In this document: in pieces, positions 1 to 8,181 of the stretch
Position numbering within the stretch: position 1 is the stretch's first letter
Layout of the letters: each line of letters opens with the position of its first letter
NCBI GenBank assembly: GCA_964593905.1
Contig: CAZQLE010000064.1
Location: 1-17,297 of the forward strand
Source: CAZQLE01 sp964593905
GTDB taxonomy: Bacteria; Chloroflexota; Anaerolineae; Anaerolineales; Anaerolineaceae
DNA: 17,297 bases
Direction: 5' to 3'
Translations under genes and position numbers: made by a program
The notes under the pieces: model-generated
Told to the model about the DNA's origin: nothing
Seen by the model: the letters and a program-made list of their open reading frames with translations, nothing else
The model's database searches: none

Positions 1-46
1 AGATTGCCTCTTGTCTCGTGGGCTCGGAGATGTGTATAAGAGACAG
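1..46 (+). other. Nextera (Tn5) sequencing adapter and i7 index, not genomic
   Basis: Bases 28-46 are the 19-bp Tn5 mosaic end AGATGTGTATAAGAGACAG. Bases 13-27 are GTCTCGTGGGCTCGG, the Illumina Nextera read-2 part. Bases 5-12 (TGCCTCTT) match the Nextera i7 index known as N711, and bases 1-4 (AGAT) match the end of the P7 oligo. The order is exactly that of a Nextera library molecule, so this is untrimmed adapter at a contig end. Genomic sequence begins at base 47. The index name is from memory; the adapter itself is certain. Confidence 0.98.
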
Positions 47-1563
47 GTCACGAACTGCGCACCCCGCTCAACTCGGTGATCGCGTTGTCGGGCGTTTTGA
101 ACCGCCGGCTGGCCGGGAAGATCCCTGAGGATGAACACAGCTATATCGAGGTCATCGAGCGCAACGGCAAGCACCTCCTGTCGCTGATCAACGACATTCT
201 TGATCTCGCGCGCATCGAATCCGGGCGTGAAGAACTTAGCTTTACACGTTTTCCTGTTCGTGTCCTGGTTGGCGAGGTCGTAGCCATGATCGAGCCCCAG
301 GCGCACGAAAAGCAAATCGTCCTGCTCAACGAGGTGGATGATGAGCTGCCCCTCATCACCACCGATCTGGATAAATGCCGGCACATTCTGCAGAATCTAG
401 TGGGCAACGCAGTCAAATTCACCGAAACCGGCTCAGTGAAAATCTCAGCCCGCCAGTCGGGCACCACGCTGCGCGTGGTGGTCAGCGATACCGGCATCGG
501 CATTTCTGCCGACCAGCTTCCCCATATTTTTGATGAATTCCGCCAGGCTGACGGCGGCACCTCGCGCAAATATGGCGGCACGGGTCTGGGTTTGGCTATA
601 GCCCTGAAATACGCCCGGCTGCTGCAGGGAGATATCACCGTGCAAAGCACGCCGGGGCAGGGTTCCAGCTTTACGCTCCAGTTACCGCTGCTGCTTAACT
701 TACCCAAAACAACAAATGAAACCGAAGAGTATGCGGGTCTGGCAGAAAAGCCCGAAGCATTCTCGGGGCATGGTCACAGCCTGTTGTTGGTGGAAGATGC
801 CGAACCGATCATCATTCAGATGACCGACATGCTCACCAGCCAGGGTTATCAGGTGCGGGTGGCGCGCAACGGCAAACAGGCCCTTGAGCTAATCGAACAA
901 AACCTGCCCGAGGCCGTGATCCTCGACTTAATGATGCCAGAGGTGGATGGTTTCCAGGTGTTGAAAGCCATTCGCAGCACAGAGAAAACCGCCTCACTAC
1001 CGGTGTTGATTCTCACCGCCAGGCAGGTTACGCGTGAAGAGTTAAGCTTCCTCAAGGGCAACCACATTCATCAATTGATTCAAAAGGGCGATATCAGCCG
1101 GGCCGCACTGCTGGCCGCGGTTGCGAAAATGGTTGCGCCGCCGCAGAAACAGCCCGCACCCCTCGCCCCGCCGCCTGACCGCACCCCCCCAACGGGCCGG
1201 CCCGTCATTCTGGTGGTGGAAGACAACGTAGACAACCTGCGCACGATCCGCGCGCTGCTCGACGAGACCTGCACAGTGCTCGAAGCAACCGATGGAAAAA
1301 CCGGCGTGGAAATGGCCCGCCAGCATATGCCAGATTTGATCTTGATGGACCTCGCGCTGCCGGTCATGGACGGTTACACCGCCCTGGCTGCCATTCGCGC
1401 CGATGAGGCACTGCGGTATATTCCGGTTGTGGTAGTCACTGCCAGCGCCATGAAAGGCAACCGCGAAGAGATTCTGGCTCACGGTTTTGACGGCTATATC
1501 TCCAAGCCAATTGATGAGAAAATCCTCCAAAAAACGCTGCGTGAGGTGCTATATGGAAATTAG
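47..1563 (+). CDS. Hybrid sensor histidine kinase, C-terminal part (HisKA-HATPase-REC-REC), 5' truncated
   Basis: This is the catalytic and receiver part of a hybrid histidine kinase; the sensor half is missing because the contig ends here. The reading frame is open from the adapter junction. The first whole codons (from base 49) read HELRTPLNS, the H-box, with His at 49-51 as the phospho-acceptor. HATPase motifs follow: N-box NLVGNAVKFT (about 390-420), G1 DTGIG (about 490), F-box FDEF and G2 GGTGLGL. Receiver 1 (about 775-1130) has acidic VEDAE, phospho-acceptor Asp at 925-927 (LDLMMP) and a C-terminal Lys. A Pro-rich linker leads to receiver 2 (about 1200-1560) with VVEDN, Asp at 1348-1350 (MDLALP) and ISKP. 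The in-frame GTG at 76 lies inside the HisKA domain and is not a real start. The stop overlaps the next gene by 11 bp, so translation is probably coupled. Signal and target cannot be told from what remains. Confidence 0.95.
1543..1548 (+). promoter_or_regulatory. Ribosome binding site that fixes the start of the REC-PAS-PocR gene
   Basis: GAGGTG lies four bases before the ATG at 1553, inside the last codons of the upstream kinase. It supports the ATG at 1553 over the in-frame start at 1487, which would add 22 residues with no receiver-domain counterpart. Confidence 0.7.
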
Positions 1564-4500
1564 GAACCTGAAAATCCTGGCGATTGATGACAACCCGGAT
1601 AACCTGACGACCCTGAAAGCCGTTATCCGAGATGCCCTGCCCGGTTCCAGACTCCTGACCGCCCTGAGCGGGCCGACGGGTATCGAGGTGGCACGGGCCG
1701 AAGACCCGGATGTGATCTTGCTCGATATCATTATGCCCGATATGGATGGATTTGCGGTCTGCCGAAAACTAAAGGAAGATGAAGAACTACGGCTCATTCC
1801 GGTCATTTTCCTGACCGCCATTAAAACCGACCGAGAAAGCCGTCTCAAGGCACTGGAGGTTGGCGCTGAGGTGTTTCTTTCCAAGCCCTTTGACGAGGTG
1901 GAGCTGACAGCGCAGATTCACGCCATGTCAAAGATCAAGGCAGCCAACCGCAGACAGCAAAACGAGGCAGAAAAGCTGGCCGATCTGGTATCCAAACGAA
2001 CCCAGGAGCTTGAAAAGAGCCAGACCGCCTTGTTAAGCCTGATGAGCGACCTGAAGGATGAGAACGAAGCCCGAAAAAAATCGGAAGAAGCGCTGCGCAT
2101 TTCAGAACAAGATCTGAGGGAAGCTCAGGCAATTGCCCACACCGGAAGCTGGAAATGGGATGTAAAAAAAGCGGAGGTTACCTGGTCTGATGAGGCCTAT
2201 CGCATCTTTGGGCTTGATAAAAGCGCCATTCACGGACCGTTGGAAGAGGCAATTACAAAGGTAATTCATCCCGATGATCTGCACATGATTTTGCCCTCCA
2301 GCGCTGAAACCTTTACAAACGAACCGGTTGAATACCGCATTATCCTGCCAGATGCCTCCATCCGTTATATCTGGTCCAAAACGGGCCATACGATTTTTGG
2401 CGATGATGGCAAGCCCATTTTCTTGAGCGGCATCGTCCAGGATATCACCGAGCGCAAGCAGGCAGAGGCCGCATTAAAACAGAGCGAGCAAAAATATTCT
2501 GCCCTCTTTGAAAAATCTGCCATCCCATCTGTATTAACAAAACTGCCTGAGGGCATTTTTGTGGAAGTCAACAATGCTTTTGAAACAATTTATGGGTACA
2601 GTCGTCAGGATATTCGCGGAAAGACATCCCTTGAAATTGGCATGGCGAGACCTGACGAGCGCACCCACACCTACAATACGCTCGACCAGCAGGGAACTGT
2701 AACCGATAACTATAAGCATATTTTCACCAAAGCAGGAGAGCCGCGCGTTGCCCTGATCAATGTGAGCAAAGTGACAATTGATGGAGATCAATTCGCCATC
2801 ACCACCATCCACGATGTCACCGAACGCGTACGGGCTGAAAAGGCCCGCCAGGAGAGCGAGGCGCGGTTTCGCAGCGCCCTGGATAACATGCTGGAAGGCT
2901 GTCAAATTATTTCTCACGACTGGGTCTACCTTTATATCAACGCCGCCGCAGAGCATCAAAATCGTCGCCCGGGCAAAGAGCTTCTGGGCCGCAAGTTCCT
3001 GGATGTATGGCCGGGGATCGAGGAGCATGGGATATATGGCGCGCTCAAGAGATGCATGGAGCAGCGAACCTCAGAGCAGATCGACATCGAGTTTGTGTTC
3101 CCCGGGGGTGAACGGGGCTGGTTCAGTGTGAGCGTCCACCCGGTGCCAGAGGGTGTTTTCATCCTGACCATTGAAACAACCGAGCAGGAACGCGCAGCAA
3201 AAGCAGAGCAGGAGAACCGCGCAAAACTGGATGTTGCGCTGCAGAGCATGACCGACGCCGTCTTCATTTCTGATATCGAAGGAAATTTCATCGAATTCAA
3301 CGACGCCTTTGCCACGTTTCACAAATTCAAGAATAAGGAGGAATGCTTCAAGACCCTTTCGGAGTATCCGACAGTGGTGGATGTATTCCTGGCAAATGGA
3401 GATCCTGCGCCATTGGACCAATGGGCAGTGCCAAGAGCCCTGCGCGGCGAAACAGGCAGCAACGTAGAGTATTCACTGCGCCGCAAAGATACGGGTGAAA
3501 CCTGGGTGGGAAGCTATAGCTTTGCCCCCATACGCGACAAAGACGGCACAATTATTGGCTCGGTGGTCGTCAGCCGCGATATCACCGAACGCAAGCAGGC
3601 TGAAGAAGCATTGCGGCAAAGTGAAGCCACTGTCCGAAACAAGCTCAAAGCGATTACAGATCCTGAAGGCGATATCGACACGCTGGAACTTTCCGACATT
3701 ATTGATACCAATTTGCTACAGTCCATTCTGGAAGATTTTTATCATCTGACCGGAATGTTAGGGGCCGTGCTGGATGTATCTGGAAAAGTTCTGGTAGCTG
3801 TTGGCTGGCAAGATATCTGCACAAAATTCCACAGGTGCAACCCCGAAACGCTCAAAAACTGTGTCGAAAGCGACACCATCCTCACCCATGGTGTGCCGGA
3901 AGGGACATTTAAGGCATACCGTTGCAAGAACAATCTGTGGGATATTGTCACTCCCCTGATCGTAGGGGGCAGGCATGTTGGGAATGTTTTTATCGGACAG
4001 TTCTTCCACCAGGACGATGTGCTTGATGTGGATCTGTTCCGCGCGCAGGCCCGAAAATACGGGTTCGATGAGACTGAATATCTTGCCGCGCTCGACCGTG
4101 TGCCCCGCTTTAGCAAAGAAGCGATCGAGGCGGGCATGCAGTTCTACGCCAAACTTGCCGGGATTATTTCGACCCTAAGTTTCAGCACCATTCAACAATC
4201 CAGGATGCTTTTCGAGCGCAAACGGACAGAGGAACTGCTCCAACAAACAGAAGAAACGTATAGAACCCTGGCTGAAAACTCACCCGATCTGATTGCCCGC
4301 TTCGACCAACACTTGCGGCATATCTATGTCAATCGCTCGGCAGCCGCCATTGGCGTCTTCTCGCCTCAAGATTATATCGGCAAGACCCTTGAAGAAATGG
4401 GCGTTCCGGAGCCTAATCGCTCTTTTTGGAACCAGCTTTTTCAAAAGGTCTTTGATACCGGAGAACCGCTTGTCATTGAGAGAGATTTTTTAACCTCCCA

Positions 4501-4765
4501 CGGACTGCGCACCTATAATACAAAGCTGATCGCCGAGTTCGCTTCTGATGGAAGTGTCCAATCGGTTTTATCACTGGCCCGCGATATCACCGAGCGCAAA
4601 CGCGCAGAAATACAGGTTAACGAACAACTCGATGAACTGCGCCGCTGGTATAACGCCACCCTGGGGCGTGAAGAACGGATTCTCGAACTGAAGAGTGAAG
4701 TAAATGAACTGCTTTCGCAAACGGGTCAACCCCCGCGCTACCTCAGCACAAATCAGAATCAATGA
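1553..4765 (+). CDS. REC-PAS(x4)-PocR-PAS multi-sensor regulator without an output domain
   Basis: A 1070-residue soluble protein. The order is: receiver (about 5-125; LAIDDN, phospho-acceptor Asp58 in LLDIIMP, conserved Lys in LSKPF); charged coiled coil (130-185); PAS at about 188-305, 311-425, 434-545 and 558-680, most ending in the DITERKxAE linker; a PocR-type ligand-binding domain (about 710-880) that keeps spaced cysteines (DICTKFHRC, KNC, YRC) and the IVTPLIVGGRHVGNVFIGQFF-like core; a fifth PAS (about 900-1015); and a tail reading LRRWYNATLGREERILELK before EVNELL. That tail type is known at the ends of other PAS/PocR signalling proteins. No HisKA, HATPase, GGDEF, EAL or HTH is visible, and the frame runs unbroken to its stop, so the absence is not an obvious frameshift. 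It probably receives phosphate from the upstream kinase and joins it to several small-molecule inputs; the partner that reads its state is unknown. No signal peptide or membrane helix is seen. Confidence 0.9.
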   Translation: MEIRNLKILAIDDNPDNLTTLKAVIRDALPGSRLLTALSGPTGIEVARAEDPDVILLDIIMPDMDGFAVCRKLKEDEELRLIPVIFLTAIKTDRESRLKALEVGAEVFLSKPFDEVELTAQIHAMSKIKAANRRQQNEAEKLADLVSKRTQELEKSQTALLSLMSDLKDENEARKKSEEALRISEQDLREAQAIAHTGSWKWDVKKAEVTWSDEAYRIFGLDKSAIHGPLEEAITKVIHPDDLHMILPSSAETFTNEPVEYRIILPDASIRYIWSKTGHTIFGDDGKPIFLSGIVQDITERKQAEAALKQSEQKYSALFEKSAIPSVLTKLPEGIFVEVNNAFETIYGYSRQDIRGKTSLEIGMARPDERTHTYNTLDQQGTVTDNYKHIFTKAGEPRVALINVSKVTIDGDQFAITTIHDVTERVRAEKARQESEARFRSALDNMLEGCQIISHDWVYLYINAAAEHQNRRPGKELLGRKFLDVWPGIEEHGIYGALKRCMEQRTSEQIDIEFVFPGGERGWFSVSVHPVPEGVFILTIETTEQERAAKAEQENRAKLDVALQSMTDAVFISDIEGNFIEFNDAFATFHKFKNKEECFKTLSEYPTVVDVFLANGDPAPLDQWAVPRALRGETGSNVEYSLRRKDTGETWVGSYSFAPIRDKDGTIIGSVVVSRDITERKQAEEALRQSEATVRNKLKAITDPEGDIDTLELSDIIDTNLLQSILEDFYHLTGMLGAVLDVSGKVLVAVGWQDICTKFHRCNPETLKNCVESDTILTHGVPEGTFKAYRCKNNLWDIVTPLIVGGRHVGNVFIGQFFHQDDVLDVDLFRAQARKYGFDETEYLAALDRVPRFSKEAIEAGMQFYAKLAGIISTLSFSTIQQSRMLFERKRTEELLQQTEETYRTLAENSPDLIARFDQHLRHIYVNRSAAAIGVFSPQDYIGKTLEEMGVPEPNRSFWNQLFQKVFDTGEPLVIERDFLTSHGLRTYNTKLIAEFASDGSVQSVLSLARDITERKRAEIQVNEQLDELRRWYNATLGREERILELKSEVNELLSQTGQPPRYLSTNQNQ

Positions 4766-4858
4766 ACAGGCAGCGAATGGGATGAGTTGTGATCGTGCCG
4801 ACCGTGCGCTGAGCTGCACTATCACCAGCCCCATTCAACCATCTGAAGGTGGAACCGA

Positions 4859-7540
4859 ATGAGCATTCTTGACCTGAGAACCGTGTTATTCAGTTACATC
4901 ATCAGCAATGCCATCTGCGCCATCGTGATGAGTTCCATGTGGCATCAGAATCGCAGACGCTCTCCCGAGCTGGGTTTCTGGCTGGCCGATTTTGTCATGC
5001 AGTTTTTGTCAATCCTGGTGATCTTCTTGCGCGGCATTCTGCCGGATTTTATCTCCATTATGATCGGGATCATCCTGATCGTTGGCGGAACGCTGCTTCT
5101 TTACATCGGGCTGGAGCGCTATGTCGGCCAACGCAGTTCACAGCGGTATAACCTGTTCTTGCTGGGGCTGTTCATTCTGGTACATGCCTACTTTACGTTT
5201 ATGCAACCCAGTCTGCTGGCGCGCAATATCAATTTATCGCTGGGGCTGCTGGTAATTTGTTCTCAGGCCGCCTGGCTTATGCTGCGCCGGGTGGATATGA
5301 AAATGCGCCAGACAACTCAGACGGTCGGGGGAATATTTGCCGCCTACAGCCTGGTCAGCCTGATTCGCATCTTTGTGGATCTGGCAATTCCGCCGGGGAA
5401 TGATTTTTTTAGATCGGGGCTGTACGGCACCCTGGTCATTTTGCTTTACCAGATGCTGTTCATCGCGTTAACCTTTGCCCTTTTTCTGATGGTCAACCGC
5501 CGGCAGTTTTTCGAGCTCGAAAACGACATCCGCGAGCGAAAATCGACCGAAGAGGCCCTCAAGAAGAGTGAAGAAAAATTCGCCAAAGCCTTTCAAAACA
5601 GCCCCGAAATTATTCTCATGACCTCGCTCCTGGAAGGAAAAATTATCGATGCCAATGAAACCTTCTTTCGGGTCAGCGGATATTCCAGAGAAGAAAGCCT
5701 GGAGAGAACCAGCATCGATTTGAATCTATGGGGCAGCCTGGCTGAGCGCAGCCATTTTGCCGAGCGCTTGCAAAAAGAAGGCCGGGTGTTAAATTTCGAA
5801 ACAAGCTTTCGCAAAAAATCCAGCGAGATCTTTACCGGCTGGATTTCGGGTGAGATCATTGACTTGCAAGGCACACAATATGTACTCAGTACCATCAATG
5901 ATGTCACCGAACGCAAACGGACGGAAGAAATTCTCAAAGAAACCGAAGCAAAGTTTAGCGAAATATTTCTTGCCACCCCAACCGCGTATACCCTTTCGGA
6001 CCTGGATGGAAAATTAATTGAAGTAAACCCTGCATTTTGCCAGATGACTGGCTACCTTCATGATGAAGTGATTGGCAAAACAACCGTTGAACTAAATCTG
6101 ATCAGCCCCAGAGAATTGCAAAGGATGCACGAAAGCACCAATCCATCTGATGGCGCTCTGAATAACTTTGAGCTTGAGATGGTGAAACGTGACGGCACGA
6201 TCTTCTCGGTGCTGCTCTTTCGAAAAATAATATCCCTGAATGGAAAACCCTACCGGCTTGGCGCGGCAATCGACATCCACAAGGGCAGGCTGGCCGAGAA
6301 AAAGCTTTTCGAAAGCGAGGCCAGGTTTCGCAATCTGTTTGAGCATTCGGCAGTGGGCATATCGATGACCGGGGTCAATGGATCGCTGAATGTGAATAAG
6401 TCATTTTGCGCTATGCTGGGCTATACCGAAGAGGAATTGAACACTCAAAAATGGATGGAGATTTCCCATCCGGATGATTTACAGAAAACCACTGAGATTG
6501 TGCAAGCGTTGTTAAGTGAAAAAAATGAGCAGGCCCGTTTTGAAAAAAGATATATCCACAAAAATGGGGATGTTATCTGGGCGGATGTCTCCACCTATCT
6601 TCAACGAGACGAGAAAAGGGACCCGCAATTTTTTGTAACGGTCGTGATTGACATCACCGAACGCAAACGGACAGAAGCAGAAATCATGGAGGTTCAAACC
6701 GAATTACAGCGCTTGCTGGCAGAGGCCGACCGGTCTCGCCGCGCCCTGCTGAGTGTGGTTGAAGACCAGAAAAGGGTGCAAGAACAGGTCCGCCAGCTCA
6801 ATGCAAAATTGGAGCAGCGGGTGAGTGAACGAACCGCACAACTGGAAGCCTCAAACAAAGAGCTGGAAGCCTTTGCCTATTCGGTATCTCACGACCTGCG
6901 CGCACCTTTGCGCGCCATCGATGGATTCTCACACATCCTGGAAAAAGAATATGATCCAAAGTTGGATGATGAAGGCAAACGCCTGTTAAGCATCATCCGT
7001 AGAAACACCGCCAAAATGGATCACCTGATCACCGATTTACTGGCGCTTTCACGGGTCAGCCGCAGCCAGTTGAACCATTCTCCCATCGATATGACCGCCC
7101 TGGTAAACTCCATATACCACGAAATTGCCACACCGGACGTGTTACAGAAATTTGTCTTTAGCGCCTCCGATCTGCCCTGGGTTTCGGGCGACCCCACCTT
7201 GCTGCGCCAGGTGTGGACCAATCTGATCTCCAATGCCATCAAATACACCTTACCCAGAGAAGAATGTCGAATCGATATCCGTGGATCAAAAAAAGACGGA
7301 CTCTGCACATATTCCATCTGCGATAATGGAGTGGGTTTCAACCCACAATATACCGATAAGCTTTTTGGTCTTTTCCAACGCCTGCACAAAGAGAGCGAAT
7401 TCGCGGGAACCGGCGTGGGGCTGGCTATTGTCCACCGCATCGTCCATCGCCATGGGGGGCAGGTATGGGCAGAAGGCGAAGTTGGCAAAGGCGCCACTTT
7501 TTACTTTACAATTCCCATCAGAGAGGTGAAGCATGAGTAA
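4859..7540 (+). CDS. Membrane PAS-sensor histidine kinase (7TM-PAS-PAS-PAS-HisKA-HATPase)
   Basis: An 893-residue sensor kinase. Seven hydrophobic helices fill residues 1-215 (about 8-28, 38-58, 63-87, 95-114, 124-144, 153-175, 187-210) with only short loops, so the membrane part itself may be the sensor; I do not recognise it as a named domain. Three cytoplasmic PAS domains follow (about 237-350, 362-475, 485-600), then a coiled coil (605-665). The H-box is SVSHDLRAPLRAIDGF with phospho-acceptor His678. The ATPase domain shows N-box NLISNAIKYT (near 789), DNGVGFN and GTGVGLAIVHRI. This H-box type is common in phytochrome-like kinases that pair with Rcp1-type regulators, and such a regulator follows with an 8-bp overlap. 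The start at 4859 has AAGGTGG six bases upstream. A 93-bp gap separates it from the previous gene; nothing clear is seen there. Confidence 0.94.
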   Translation: MSILDLRTVLFSYIISNAICAIVMSSMWHQNRRRSPELGFWLADFVMQFLSILVIFLRGILPDFISIMIGIILIVGGTLLLYIGLERYVGQRSSQRYNLFLLGLFILVHAYFTFMQPSLLARNINLSLGLLVICSQAAWLMLRRVDMKMRQTTQTVGGIFAAYSLVSLIRIFVDLAIPPGNDFFRSGLYGTLVILLYQMLFIALTFALFLMVNRRQFFELENDIRERKSTEEALKKSEEKFAKAFQNSPEIILMTSLLEGKIIDANETFFRVSGYSREESLERTSIDLNLWGSLAERSHFAERLQKEGRVLNFETSFRKKSSEIFTGWISGEIIDLQGTQYVLSTINDVTERKRTEEILKETEAKFSEIFLATPTAYTLSDLDGKLIEVNPAFCQMTGYLHDEVIGKTTVELNLISPRELQRMHESTNPSDGALNNFELEMVKRDGTIFSVLLFRKIISLNGKPYRLGAAIDIHKGRLAEKKLFESEARFRNLFEHSAVGISMTGVNGSLNVNKSFCAMLGYTEEELNTQKWMEISHPDDLQKTTEIVQALLSEKNEQARFEKRYIHKNGDVIWADVSTYLQRDEKRDPQFFVTVVIDITERKRTEAEIMEVQTELQRLLAEADRSRRALLSVVEDQKRVQEQVRQLNAKLEQRVSERTAQLEASNKELEAFAYSVSHDLRAPLRAIDGFSHILEKEYDPKLDDEGKRLLSIIRRNTAKMDHLITDLLALSRVSRSQLNHSPIDMTALVNSIYHEIATPDVLQKFVFSASDLPWVSGDPTLLRQVWTNLISNAIKYTLPREECRIDIRGSKKDGLCTYSICDNGVGFNPQYTDKLFGLFQRLHKESEFAGTGVGLAIVHRIVHRHGGQVWAEGEVGKGATFYFTIPIREVKHE

Positions 7541-7979
7541 TCCTGAGGCCATCGAAATTGTTCTGGTAGAAGATAACGACAGCGACGCAGAACTGACCCT
7601 GCGCGCATTGAAAGAAAAACACCTCACCAACCAGATTTCCCGCTTTGCAGATGGGCAGGAGATATTGGATTATCTCTTTCCGCACGAACCCACCCCTGAA
7701 ACCGCAGCGAGCAGAACCCCAAAGTTGATTCTGTTGGATCTCAAATTGCCCTTAATCAGCGGGCTGGAGGTGCTCAAAAGAATCAAGAGCGATCCGCGCA
7801 CCAAACGGATTCCTGTGGTTGTTTTAACTTCCTCAACCGAAGACAGCGATATCAACGAATGTTATCATCTGGGCGTCAACAGCTATATTGTCAAACCGGT
7901 TCAGTTCGATAACTTCATCGAAGCAGTACAAAAATTGGAGCTTTACTGGATGCTGCTCAATCGATTTCCAACCCGTTAG
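7533..7979 (+). CDS. Single-domain response regulator, Rcp1-like
   Basis: A 148-residue stand-alone receiver. It shows the acidic pair in LVEDNDSD, phospho-acceptor Asp69 in LLDLKLP, the Thr/Ser position in VVLTSS and the conserved Lys in YIVKPV. The loop between beta-2 and beta-3 is long (FPHEPTPETAASRTP), as in the Rcp1 family of phytochrome-partner regulators, and there is no output domain. It overlaps the membrane kinase gene by 8 bp (ATG inside GTGAAGCATGAG), so the two are probably translated together and form a pair. GAGAGGTGAAG just upstream can serve as its ribosome binding site. It most likely carries phosphate to another protein or acts by protein contact; the target is not visible here. 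Confidence 0.93.
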   Translation: MSNPEAIEIVLVEDNDSDAELTLRALKEKHLTNQISRFADGQEILDYLFPHEPTPETAASRTPKLILLDLKLPLISGLEVLKRIKSDPRTKRIPVVVLTSSTEDSDINECYHLGVNSYIVKPVQFDNFIEAVQKLELYWMLLNRFPTR

Positions 7980-8181
7980 CGGCTTTTGCACATGGCGCTT
8001 CGGCAATCTGCCAGGCTTTCACCACCCACCGGGCATCATCGCTGAAGGCTGAAAATTTTTGCTCCAAAATTTAAGCAAAGCCAGAAACCACGTCATTCGA
8101 ATCAAAACGACATCTGATGGAGATGTTCGCTTGCGCATGGTAAACTTATTGTTGAAAATAATCAAAGCTGATTGAGGGAAC

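Noticed and set aside
28..46. A natural Tn5/IS50 transposon end
   Set aside because: The 19-bp end is the engineered mosaic end and is preceded by Illumina index and primer sequence, so it is library adapter.
76..1563. A full-length gene starting at GTG 76
   Set aside because: The frame is open up to the adapter and the H-box (49-75) lies before this GTG, so it is an internal Val codon of a truncated gene.
8053..8072. AT-rich inverted repeat AAATTTT-TGCTCC-AAAATTT after the response regulator
   Set aside because: The stem is only seven A/T pairs with no T-run after it; too weak to call a terminator.
8131..8159. Promoter for mvaD (TTGCGC, 17 bp, GAAAAT)
   Set aside because: Both hexamers match poorly; the gene probably has a promoter in 7980-8181 but I cannot place it.
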